From assembly GCA_024653795.1 (NCBI GenBank), contig JANLHY010000727.1:1-12404 (forward strand): a stretch of 12,404 nucleotides of DNA, read 5' to 3'. The translations under genes and the position numbers were made by a program. Under the pieces are notes generated by a model, which was not told the DNA's origin, ran no database searches, and worked only from the letters and a program-made list of their open reading frames with translations. Below are positions 1 through 5,621 of this stretch, piece by piece. How positions within the stretch are numbered: the stretch's first letter is position 1; every line of letters starts with the position of its first letter. Source of the stretch: Candidatus Brocadiaceae bacterium (GTDB lineage: Bacteria > Planctomycetota > Brocadiia > Brocadiales > Brocadiaceae).

Positions 1-225
1 AAATAATATTATTGACGGCTTGCGACTTTCCCATAGCGCCAGCAATGTTCCAAAGTCAGTGTCTGCAGAAATGAGTATGCGATTTTCTTCGGCAGCCCGA
101 CGAAGAATAGTATCGTCATCTGCAGATTGTAATCCATATTCACGAACATGTACCGTATCATGTCCTGCTTTACGGAGACCGTCAGCAAGTAATGGTGAAA
201 GGGCATTCTGCACCAGAAAATTCAT
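1..225 (-). CDS. DUF5615 PIN-like nuclease-type protein, C-terminus cut by window edge
   Basis: Seventy-five codons are visible, reading off the left edge, beginning MNFLVQNALSPLLADGLRKA and containing the conserved blocks GHDTVHVREYGLQSADDD, ILISADTDFGTLLAL and PSIILF. These match the DUF5615 family of PIN-like proteins, usually the toxin-side partner of DUF433 proteins and predicted to be a metal-dependent RNase. The start overlaps the DUF433 stop as ATGA (223-225 / 222-224), so the two are translationally coupled. The acidic residues of the DDD and SADTDFG blocks are present. Position 6 is Gln (LVQN), where this family normally has Asp (LVDN/LVDA), so one predicted metal ligand is missing. 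Family membership is fairly sure. Activity is unproven, and toxicity is inferred only from the pairing. Confidence 0.85.
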   Translation of the reverse strand, partial: MNFLVQNALSPLLADGLRKAGHDTVHVREYGLQSADDDTILRRAAEENRILISADTDFGTLLALWESRKPSIILF

Positions 226-452
226 TTTGACGTTACCAGCGGAATTTCGCGTTCTCTCACTGCCTCAGAGGCATACCGTAATGATTCCTTGATATCCTCA
301 TGTTCCAGGTCGGGAAAAGCTTTTAATATTTCTTCTTCTGACATGCCATCAGCAACCATACCAACAATTGTTGAAACAGGTATACGAAGCCCTCGAATAC
401 AGGGAACACCACCCATCTGGTTTGGATTAACAGTAATGCGAGTAAACTTCAT
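222..452 (-). CDS. DUF433 family antitoxin-like protein
   Basis: This 76-residue protein has the DUF433 signature: GGVPCIRGLRIPVSTIVGMV at about 15-34, then ADGMSEEEILKAFPDLEHED and a helix ending SLRYASEA. DUF433 proteins are small helix-turn-helix-like proteins found beside PIN/DUF5615 proteins and taken to be the antitoxin and DNA-binding autoregulator. The start is preceded by a strong Shine-Dalgarno (AGGAGGTG, plus-strand 458-465) six bases from the ATG. The length is typical of the family. It is the first gene of a two-gene unit that ends with a 4-nt overlap into the DUF5615 gene. No operator palindrome is evident in the 90 bases before it. The function is inferred from family and pairing, not shown. 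Confidence 0.9.
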   Translation of the reverse strand: MKFTRITVNPNQMGGVPCIRGLRIPVSTIVGMVADGMSEEEILKAFPDLEHEDIKESLRYASEAVREREIPLVTSK

Positions 453-543
453 TTATTCACCTCCTCTAATAATTTTAGCAAAATATCTCATCGATTATCC
501 ATTTCAAATACAAACTTCATGAATATACATTTTTTCTCTATTT

Positions 544-819
544 TTATCCATATTTATAATACACCCCAAATCCCCCTCTCGGGTAATTAAAATCCACCGC
601 ACCTTTGGGGCAGGCGAATTTGCAACTCCCACATTCAAGGCATCCCTCATAATTATGGATAATTTCTCCCCTTTCAAGGGTAAACCTCTTTGATGGGCAG
701 AATCTGAGGCATGGTTTATCAATGCATTGCCTGCATATGCTGGTTTCTACTTTTATATGCTTTTCTTTATCAACCTCAAAGCTTATGAGCCCAAGTTGAT
801 CTTCAATGCTGATATTCAT
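544..819 (-). CDS. fixX: FixX-like ferredoxin
   Basis: This 91-residue ferredoxin-like protein ends in NYPRGGFGVYYKYG, the typical FixX tail. It has eight cysteines in two groups: Cys29-x2-Cys32-x4-Cys37-x3-Cys41-Pro, and Cys60-x2-Cys63-x2-Cys66-x3-Cys70-Pro. The second group (CLECGSCKFACP) is a canonical [4Fe-4S] motif. FixX works with the flavoprotein FixC; together they resemble the two halves of ETF-quinone oxidoreductase, passing electrons from ETF to quinone or to a low-potential acceptor. It lies 103 bases downstream of fixC on the same strand, separated by a repeat hairpin. No strong Shine-Dalgarno precedes the ATG, so translation may be weak or depend on the upstream gene. The start fits the family N-terminus (short strand, then DKEKHIKV). 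Identification is confident; the electron acceptor is not known. Confidence 0.88.
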   Translation of the reverse strand: MNISIEDQLGLISFEVDKEKHIKVETSICRQCIDKPCLRFCPSKRFTLERGEIIHNYEGCLECGSCKFACPKGAVDFNYPRGGFGVYYKYG

Positions 820-837
820 AAGTAGTATAAAGAATTA

Positions 838-908
838 CCACGGATGGACACGGATAAGCACGGATAACAAACCATAAAAAATCTGCGTTTATCTGCGTTA
901 ATCTGTGG
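838..908. repeat. ATCTGCG/ATCCGTG-type intergenic inverted repeat
   Basis: The left arm (838-866) is built of CACGGAT-like units spaced about 10 bases apart, and the right arm (881-908) of ATCTGCG/ATCTGTG units. The arms are imperfect reverse complements and could form a long hairpin between fixC and fixX. Related copies occur at 2214-2241, 2649-2677 and inside a gene at 11188-11216. It may act as an mRNA-stabilising or attenuating hairpin in the fixC-fixX message. There is no U-tract, so it is not called a terminator. Confidence 0.6.
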
Positions 909-922
909 CTAATTAAATTTTA

Positions 923-2188
923 TTATAATGACCTGAGACCTTTTATCAAATCCCGAATTATCTGAATCCGCGTCCCCTTTGTTTCTTCTAATAGTTCATC
1001 AAATAGCCTTTTCTTTGGCCCTTTTACCAGAGCTAATCTGTGGAATAGTTTGCATGCAAGTTCAGGATACACCGAGTAAAGTCTGGTATTTTGCAGAAAT
1101 GCTGGTGATCTTTTGAAGGTACGCATGTCTGCAAGCACAAAATCGTTTTTCAGCAGGTACTCATAATGCGAAAGACTTTTCTTTGAAAAATCACTTTTTC
1201 CCATTGCAATTTTTACAGCCTCCGCAGCAGCCATTCCAGAGGCAATAGCCATATCCATACCTCTCAGCGTAATACCACTATTTACCAACATACCAGCGGC
1301 GTCTCCTACAACAAGCAGACCGTCGCTGAAAAGCCCTGTGCGAGAGGCCTCTGGGATTACATGTGCAGAATATTCCAATAGTTTACCGCCTGCAATCAGT
1401 TTTGCTATTGCAGGATTCGAGTTGAACTCCCTCATTAGCTCATAGGCTTCGACTTTGCTTTCAATGAGCTGATTTACATAGACTACGATACCGAGAGAGA
1501 GACTTGTCCTGTTAGTATAGACAAAAGCGCCTCCCGGGATTTGCCTCGTGCACTGCCCTATAAAAAGCTGGGCTGCGCCTTCTTCACTGGCGAGGTTGAA
1601 TCTTTCCTCAATAACTTTTTCAGGCAGTTCTATTATCTCCTTCATGCCGATCACAAATTCTTTTGCCAGGAATTTCTTAAGGCCTGCCTTCTCTGCCATA
1701 AGGGAGACAGCGCCATCTGCAGCAATAACCACATTCGCTTCAAGCTTATCTGTGCCTGCAACAATGCCAACAACCCTTTTATCCTTCCACAAAAGATCAT
1801 CAACCCTGATATTGGGTATCAGAGTAGCCCCCGCTTCCACCGCCTTGTTCGCAAACCATTGATCAAATTTTGCCCGGAGAACTGTAAAGCTGTTCGGAGG
1901 GTCAAGCAGTTCCTCATCCTGGAAATCAAGCGTAACGGAAGATTTATTGGATAGCAAAGTCAGTTTTTCTCGGCTAACCTTGCGTTCCACAGGGGCTTCT
2001 TTCCAAAAGTCGGGGATGAGCCTGTTTAGGGCATAGGCATACATCCTGCCGCCCATTACGTTTTTTGCCCCAGGATACTTGCCTCTTTCAACCATCAGGA
2101 CGTTGAATCCCATCTTTGCAAGCGAATAGGCTGCTGAGCTGCCAGCGGGTCCTGCCCCAACGATGATAGCATCGAACTTTTCAGGCAT
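923..2188 (-). CDS. fixC: FixC-like FAD-dependent oxidoreductase (ETF:quinone oxidoreductase type)
   Basis: This 421-residue flavoprotein opens with a Rossmann FAD-binding motif, DAIIVGAGPAGSSAAYSLA (about 6-24), followed by the Glu of VERG near 35. The second FAD motif, LLVVGDAAGMLVNSGITLRG then MDMAIASGMAAAEAV, is diagnostic of the FixC/geranylgeranyl-reductase/ETF-QO superfamily, and the GITLRGMD wording favours FixC. The length suits FixC (about 430). FixC accepts electrons from ETF and, with FixX, delivers them to the quinone pool or an equivalent acceptor. Here it would connect the acyl-CoA dehydrogenase at 7201-8364 to respiration, although no etfAB is in the window. The Shine-Dalgarno is weak. 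The ATG is followed directly by the expected PEKFDAI start. It lacks an Fe-S domain of its own, which the adjacent fixX supplies. Confidence 0.92.
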   Translation of the reverse strand: MPEKFDAIIVGAGPAGSSAAYSLAKMGFNVLMVERGKYPGAKNVMGGRMYAYALNRLIPDFWKEAPVERKVSREKLTLLSNKSSVTLDFQDEELLDPPNSFTVLRAKFDQWFANKAVEAGATLIPNIRVDDLLWKDKRVVGIVAGTDKLEANVVIAADGAVSLMAEKAGLKKFLAKEFVIGMKEIIELPEKVIEERFNLASEEGAAQLFIGQCTRQIPGGAFVYTNRTSLSLGIVVYVNQLIESKVEAYELMREFNSNPAIAKLIAGGKLLEYSAHVIPEASRTGLFSDGLLVVGDAAGMLVNSGITLRGMDMAIASGMAAAEAVKIAMGKSDFSKKSLSHYEYLLKNDFVLADMRTFKRSPAFLQNTRLYSVYPELACKLFHRLALVKGPKKRLFDELLEETKGTRIQIIRDLIKGLRSL

Positions 2189-2213
2189 TATTAAACTTTT
2201 ATAAATTCTTTAG

Positions 2214-2241
2214 CCGCAGATGAACACTGATAAACGCGGAT
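2214..2241. repeat. dispersed CGCAGAT repeat, copy downstream of the GxxExxY gene
   Basis: The plus strand reads CCGCAGATGAACACTGATAA, then an ACGCGGAT unit. It is the inverted counterpart of the copy at 2649-2677, so the two bracket the GxxExxY gene. It belongs to the same loose family of AGAT/GGAT units about ten bases apart as 838-908. It lies just upstream of the fixC start and may affect its leader. Confidence 0.55.
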
Positions 2242-2326
2242 GTTGGAAATACGCAGACATTGGTTCTGTTGGCATTTCCTAAACCTTTCAAAGACCATTA
2301 ACTATCCTCTTAATCTCCACCTTTGG

Positions 2327-2671
2327 CTAACTGAAATTGATCAGCAAACAAAGTTTTAGGCCTGTAATTTTAAGATAGTTCAAACACTGCGCAATATGGA
2401 TTTCATCGAATTCTTTAACAGCTTTTAATTCAACTATAATCTCATTTTCAACCAAAATATCTGCAAAATAATCACCAACTAATTCATCTTTGTAGTAAAC
2501 TTTCAAAGACGCCTGTTGTTGTGTTTTTAGCCCTTTTAAATTAAGTTCTCTATTCAAAGCATTCTCATAGACTTTTTCAAGAAAACCTGCTCCAAGGACA
2601 TTACTTACCTCAAATGCTGCCCCAATAATCTTCTTTGATAATTCATTTAATCTGTGTTCATTAGCGTTCAT
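2327..2671 (-). CDS. GxxExxY family protein, prematurely stopped
   Basis: The 114 residues match the GxxExxY family: LSKKIIGAAFEVSNVLGAGF, LEKVYENAL (giving the G-x-x-E-x-x-Y signature at GFLEKVY), LKVYYKDELVGDYFADILVE and IIVELKAV, ending LNYLKITGLKLCLLINFS. The family is small (about 125 aa), PD-(D/E)XK-like in sequence pattern, and of unknown function. The frame ends at TAG (2327-2329). The next codons without any frame change read PKVEIKRIVNGL before TGA at 2288-2290, which is the normal family C-terminus. A single nonsense change therefore seems to have removed 12 residues. The ATG (2669-2671) lies inside a dispersed repeat, so the first residues, MNANEHR, are repeat-encoded. The truncated protein may still fold, since the core is complete. 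Confidence 0.85.
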   Translation of the reverse strand: MNANEHRLNELSKKIIGAAFEVSNVLGAGFLEKVYENALNRELNLKGLKTQQQASLKVYYKDELVGDYFADILVENEIIVELKAVKEFDEIHIAQCLNYLKITGLKLCLLINFS

Positions 2672-2677
2672 CTGCGG
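2649..2677. repeat. dispersed CGCAGAT repeat containing the GxxExxY start codon
   Basis: On the minus strand this copy reads CCGCAGATGAACGCTAATGA then ACACAGATT. It matches the copy at 2214-2241 in inverted orientation over its first 15 bases exactly, then with scattered differences. The ATG of the GxxExxY gene is the ATG within CGCAGATGAAC. Confidence 0.55.
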
Positions 2678-2710
2678 TTCCTAATTTCTTCAGTCATGTC
2701 TCTGCCTAAA

Positions 2711-3187
2711 GACCTGAAAGGTCGTAAGAATATAGCAGGGGGTTCACCCCGTTAGATAACAGATATCCAAACAGGAGACATAATGAAAACCTCACAAGTT
2801 TTTCCAAAGTCACGCTACTCACTACAACACAATATCTAACGGGGTGAAGCCCCCTGAAATTGAAAAAATGATAGAAGACATAAGCCCCAAAAGGGCGAAA
2901 GGATATCCCATTATTACCGTATAATTTTTATTGTATTCAATGCTATATTTGTTGAGGAACTCGATAAATTCCCCTTGAAAAGATTTTTTACGATGGTGAT
3001 CTTGTTGGCTTCGAATATACTAAATTATCGCATTTTCCGATGATTTGCTTATCGAAAATGCCCCATATCCATCCTGCCAGCCAAAATAAAACTCCTTTTT
3101 CTTTCGCCCCTTCGGGGCTTGATATTTTTTTCTCTCTTTTTGTCAGAGGGCTTCACCCTCTGCTATATCCTTACGGCCTTTCAGGCC
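2711..3187. mobile_element. decayed REP/RAYT-type element with nested inverted repeats
   Basis: The outer arms are 2711-2739 and 3159-3187. They are reverse complements at 25 of 29 positions, each carrying the small palindrome GRCCTGAAAGGYC. Two of the differences are compensatory (GACC/GGTC against GGCC/GGCC), so the hairpin is conserved. A second pair, 2737-2758 and 2833-2855, is a near-perfect inverted repeat around ttcaccccgttagata. A third pair, 2882-2901 and 3101-3120 (AAGCCCC-RAA-GGGCGAAAG), brackets the transposase relic at 2918-3091. This is the arrangement of a RAYT gene flanked by inverted REP sequences. There is no intact ORF, so the element is not autonomous. Outer borders are set only by the end of arm similarity. 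Confidence 0.6.
2918..3091 (-). pseudogene. REP-associated tyrosine transposase (IS200-like Y1) 3' relic
   Basis: The minus-strand translation reads FYFGWQDGYGAFSISKSS, ENAII, a TAG stop (3020-3022), then YIRSQQDHHRKKSFQGEF and IEFLNKYSIEYNKNYT. WQ-x-GYGAFSxS, YIxxQxxHH(R)K and the F-L-x-x-x-x-IEY ending are the C-terminal blocks of IS200-like/RAYT transposases. The helix with YIRSQ corresponds to the one carrying the nucleophilic tyrosine in Y1 enzymes. The HUH histidine pair and the N-terminal half are absent, and upstream of 3091 the frame loses family similarity. TAG stands where the family usually has an acidic residue, one base from GAG. It is clearly non-functional. Confidence 0.72.
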
Positions 3188-3240
3188 TATAAGGACACTT
3201 TTGTTTCGAGTAATTGCTCATATTAAATTGTTTTATTACT

Positions 3241-3340
3241 TGCGGGTTCAAGTTTGCAACTTGAACCCAATTATTTTGCAAGGTAAAAAAATCTTGAAAA
3301 TAACCAAATCAAGGGTTCCGGTTGCAAACTTGAACCCGCA
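3241..3340. repeat. 28-bp inverted repeat with palindromic arms
   Basis: The arms 3241-3268 and 3313-3340 (TGCGGGTTCAAGTTTGCAAC then TTGAACCC, and its counterpart) are reverse complements at 26 of 28 positions, with 44 bases between. The left arm is itself a palindrome (GGGTTCAAG / CTTGAACCC). No coding potential is credible here. It looks like a REP doublet or a small non-autonomous element. It sits in a gene-free stretch (about 3190-3470) in which I see nothing else. Confidence 0.7.
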
Positions 3341-3470
3341 GGAGGACATTTTGGAGAACCTCTGGCTTTTTGTCTATTATACCAAAATCTCCTTTTACCC
3401 TTTGAATATATCAACCAAAATCACACCTAACAGGCAGGGGTTTGCTAAGTAGCAGTTTATAAACACTTCA

Positions 3471-3581
3471 CTATCCCGCAGCACAGGAATTGAGTAACGA
3501 TTTACAATTTCGATCCAGCACCTCGCCAACCATTTCCGGAAAACCGACGCTGGCTGCTATTTTTTCTGCCCACCATGTCAT
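3471..3581 (-). CDS. short ORF coupled to the HNH gene (doubtful)
   Basis: A 36-codon frame begins MTWWAEKIAASVGFPEMVGE, continues VLDRNCKSLLNSCAAG and stops at TAG (3471-3473). Its ATG overlaps the HNH gene stop as ATGA (3579-3581 / 3578-3580), the usual sign of translational coupling. Its base composition is clearly more GC-rich than the HNH gene. I do not recognise the family. It could be a real small partner protein, the 5' remnant of a gene cut off by the repeats at 3241-3340, or chance. Confidence 0.3.
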   Translation of the reverse strand: MTWWAEKIAASVGFPEMVGEVLDRNCKSLLNSCAAG

Positions 3582-4300
3582 AATTTAGACGTATTTACAA
3601 TTTTTGTTTTAAGGACTTCAATCGTCAAAGTTGGTGTCTCACGGTGCAACATTGTATGGCAGTTTGGACAAACTGGGCGAAGATCATTAATTGGATCAAC
3701 TTCGTAACTGTCTCCAATTTTAGAAATTGGTGTCAAATGGTGAACGTGAACAAAACCTTTTCCTAATTGTCCGTATTTTTTTTCAAAGTCAAAATTGCAC
3801 ACAGAACAGGTTGTCCCCCAGTGGTCTACACACCGTTGTCTTGCCACTGGATTTCTTTCATAAGAGTTTACTGTTACTATCCGTTTAATACCTTCTAAAA
3901 ATTTTTGGCTCGTGTCAACTGGAAGTTCTTCCGGTAGGTGAAAGTCACCTGTCAAAGAAAGTTCTTCTAATGCACTTGTTAGCTCGTCCTTTAATTTCCA
4001 AACAAAAAATGTCCCTTCAGTCCATCCGTCAAAGAATAAGTCCCAAAACTTATACTTTTTGTTTTGTCTTATGCTTAACTGAATGTCATATTTTTTTGCT
4101 ATTCTTTTTCCAAGCCTTCCTATTTGTCCATTTGCTACAACTTTGTTTTTATAACCTAAAATTTTTGCTACTTGTGTTGCTGTGGCTTGATGATTTTCAA
4201 ATGAGTAAAGCGTTTGAAATAGCAGTAAGTCGTCCTGCCTGGTTATATCAGAGTCGAGTAGAATTTCTTTGAATTGCTTTTTGGTAATGTTTGTCGCCAT
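3578..4300 (-). CDS. HNH endonuclease with N-terminal winged-helix-like region
   Basis: This is a 240-residue protein. The C-terminal third is a Cys4-HNH nuclease: CSVC at about 164-167, then VHVHHLTPIS (catalytic His pair), DPINDLRPVCPNCHTMLHR with the Asn and the second zinc CxxC. The N-terminal 60 residues (TATQVAKILGYKNKVVANGQ, IGRLGKRIAKKY) look like a helix-turn-helix. The middle block, FWDLFFDGWTEGTFFVWKLK, then DELTSALEEL, is a conserved spacer seen in a group of stand-alone HNH proteins. A role in restriction of foreign or modified DNA is plausible, but no methyltransferase is visible. The gene is more AT-rich than the metabolic genes and sits among repeats, which suggests acquisition. 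No convincing Shine-Dalgarno precedes the ATG; a GAACT-TG-AGTTC palindrome lies upstream (4328-4339). The exact target is unknown. Confidence 0.85.
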   Translation of the reverse strand: MATNITKKQFKEILLDSDITRQDDLLLFQTLYSFENHQATATQVAKILGYKNKVVANGQIGRLGKRIAKKYDIQLSIRQNKKYKFWDLFFDGWTEGTFFVWKLKDELTSALEELSLTGDFHLPEELPVDTSQKFLEGIKRIVTVNSYERNPVARQRCVDHWGTTCSVCNFDFEKKYGQLGKGFVHVHHLTPISKIGDSYEVDPINDLRPVCPNCHTMLHRETPTLTIEVLKTKIVNTSKL

Positions 4301-4354
4301 AAAATAGCAGCTAACTCGTTTATATCTGAACTTGAGTTCGTTTATCCTTCCATT

Positions 4355-4682
4355 CTGGTATTATATCTGCAATTAAGGTCGTCTATGCCTCTATTTGGAT
4401 TAACAGCAAAAATCATATACCTTTAAACTTTGGCTTTGGCTTTCGCTTTTCCAGAAAGGCATTTATGCCTTCCAGACGGTCTTGTGTATTAAAGCATTGG
4501 GCAAAGAGGTTTATTTCTTTCTCAAGACCTTCTTTTATTTCCTGATTTTCGTTAATCAATTTCTTTGCCATCTTAACGGCAATTGGGCCTTTTTGCGCTA
4601 TAGTCATAGCCATTTCTTCTGCCTTTGCCAGCAGTTCTTCATCTTTTACCACCCTGTTGACAAGTCCGATGGATTCTGCCTT
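4355..4682. repeat. partial duplicate of the enoyl-CoA hydratase 3' end and flank
   Basis: This stretch matches 5300-5621 on the same strand. It covers about 88 codons and some 58 bases past the stop. The non-coding part aligns without gaps at roughly three-quarters identity. Similarity stops on both sides. The 617 bases between the copies hold the DUF4258/YgiT pair. Confidence 0.8.
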
Positions 4683-4703
4683 GATTAAAGAAGTGCGGAG
4701 CAT
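4413..4703 (-). pseudogene. enoyl-CoA hydratase 3' fragment
   Basis: The open frame of 96 codons starts with seven unrelated residues (MLRTSLI) and then follows the C-terminus of the complete enoyl-CoA hydratase at 5358, from KAESIGLVNRVVKDEELL to KFKGI. The two agree at 73 of 87 aligned residues. The fragment has a two-residue insertion near the end (KPKPKF against KPEF) from a repeated TTTGGC hexamer. It lacks the CoA-binding loop, the oxyanion-hole region and both catalytic glutamates, keeping only the C-terminal helical trimerisation part, so it cannot be an enzyme. No clear Shine-Dalgarno precedes the ATG. The divergence shows the copy is old or came from a related allele. Confidence 0.85.
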
Positions 4704-4750
4704 TCAAATATAAATCTTTTAGACTGTGTTCGGCGAAATCGTACCTTGTT

Positions 4751-4972
4751 TTATAGACTAACTATCTCTACATTTATCCGTTCTTTTACATCGTGTTCCT
4801 TTTCGAGGAGGCGATCTATCTCTTCAAGAACCTTTGCGTGAAAATAACGCTCACCACATTCAGAACAGACTTCTGCATTCACATTCTCAACTATATATAA
4901 CTTGCCATGAAGCCAGTGTTGCCTTTTAACCTTCTTTTTTACTGCTTGTCCTCCACAAAATTCACAAATCAT
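4751..4972 (-). CDS. YgiT-type zinc-finger antitoxin-like protein
   Basis: This 73-residue protein has two CxxC pairs, MICEFCGG (Cys3, Cys6) and EVCSECGERYF (Cys36, Cys39). This is the zinc-binding module of the N-terminal half of MqsA/YgiT antitoxins. The C-terminal part (VLEEIDRLLEKEHDVKERIN) is a short helix and there is no separate helix-turn-helix domain, so it is the short YgiT-type form. Its ATG overlaps the stop of the DUF4258 gene as ATGA, so the presumed toxin is translated first, as in mqsRA. These proteins are thought to bind the partner toxin through the zinc domain. The pair lies exactly between two copies of the crotonase 3' end. Confidence 0.88.
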   Translation of the reverse strand: MICEFCGGQAVKKKVKRQHWLHGKLYIVENVNAEVCSECGERYFHAKVLEEIDRLLEKEHDVKERINVEIVSL

Positions 4973-5253
4973 ATTTCCTCCTTTAAAACATATACTGTTA
5001 TTATAATAAGGCTCCCATCTTCTTTGTATCTACAAATGACATGAATTTGTCTACCATCAGTAACAGTTCCTTCAATTCTATATCTTGTTCCCCTTATATC
5101 TTCTGTCAGCTTCTTTTCAATCGTCCCTTTAAGAATGGCATTCTCTATATCAATTCTCTCCAAGCCATCATCCAGCATCTCATCTTCTGCATGTGATGAT
5201 ATGTAGTAGTCCTTGTCAATAATCTTCTTCCTAATCCTCTGTATCCCTGACAT
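4969..5253 (-). CDS. DUF4258 protein, presumed toxin of a YgiT-type pair
   Basis: The 94 residues have the DUF4258 layout: YYISSHAEDEMLDDGLERID at about 16-35 (His21 of SSHAEDEM is the family's conserved histidine), then IENAILKGTIEKKLTEDIRG, TRYRIEG and the strand ending IHVICRYKEDGSLIIITVY. DUF4258 proteins are small RelE-like single-domain proteins usually encoded with a YgiT or helix-turn-helix antitoxin, and are inferred to be mRNA interferases. The start has a usable Shine-Dalgarno (GAGAGG about five bases upstream). It overlaps the downstream YgiT gene by four bases. Toxicity is inferred from family and context. The gene is complete, with all recognisable blocks present. Confidence 0.85.
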   Translation of the reverse strand: MSGIQRIRKKIIDKDYYISSHAEDEMLDDGLERIDIENAILKGTIEKKLTEDIRGTRYRIEGTVTDGRQIHVICRYKEDGSLIIITVYVLKEEI

Positions 5254-5299
5254 TCCAGCCTCTCAAGGTGTCATTTCGCCCAAATTGTTCTTATTAGAT

Positions 5300-5621
5300 T
5301 TGATATTACATCCGAAATTAAAATTGTATGTATCTCTATTTTGATTGACGGCATAAATCATATACCTTTAAATTCTGGCTTTCTTTTTTCCAGAAATGCG
5401 TTTATGCCTTCTGGTCGATCTCGTGTTGCAAAGCATTGGGCAAAGAGGTTTATTTCTTTCTCAAGTCCTCTCTCTATTTCCTGATTTTCGTTGATCAGGG
5501 TTTTGGCCATCTTAACGGCAATGGGGGCTTTTTGCGCTATAACCTGAGCCATTTCTTCTGCCGCTATCATTAATTCTTCATCCTTTACTACCCTGTTGAC
5601 TAGTCCAATAGATTCAGCCTC
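5300..5621. repeat. 3' end of the intact enoyl-CoA hydratase gene, parent of the duplicate
   Basis: This is the second member of the direct repeat with 4355-4682. It contains the last 87 codons of the complete gene and about 58 bases beyond the stop. The similarity ends at about 5300, just upstream of the DUF4258 leader. Confidence 0.78.

Noticed and set aside
9..206. 65-codon minus frame at the left edge
   Set aside because: It is an out-of-frame reading of the DUF5615 gene, whose own frame (1-225) carries the family motifs and the ATGA overlap.
838..908. Possible CRISPR-like array from regularly spaced CGGAT/CTGCG units
   Set aside because: Units are about 10 bases apart with no spacers and form an inverted rather than direct arrangement; no cas gene is present.
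1541..1954. Long plus-strand frames opposite fixC
   Set aside because: They are shadows of the FixC coding frame. The same applies to plus-strand frames opposite hbd, the acyl-CoA dehydrogenase and thiolase.
2783..2839. 18-residue plus-strand ORF (MKTSQVFPKSRYSLQHNI) behind AGGAG
   Set aside because: The Shine-Dalgarno and spacing are good, but it lies in the loop of the 2737-2855 inverted repeat, ends in its arm and matches nothing I know. It may be a gene start cut off by the repeat.
3201..3452. Plus-strand 83-codon frame
   Set aside because: Half of it is the 28-bp inverted repeat and its loop, with no Shine-Dalgarno, no recognisable domain and low-complexity composition.
4413..4703. A second functional enoyl-CoA hydratase
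   Set aside because: It lacks both catalytic glutamates and the CoA-binding region; only the C-terminal helices are present.
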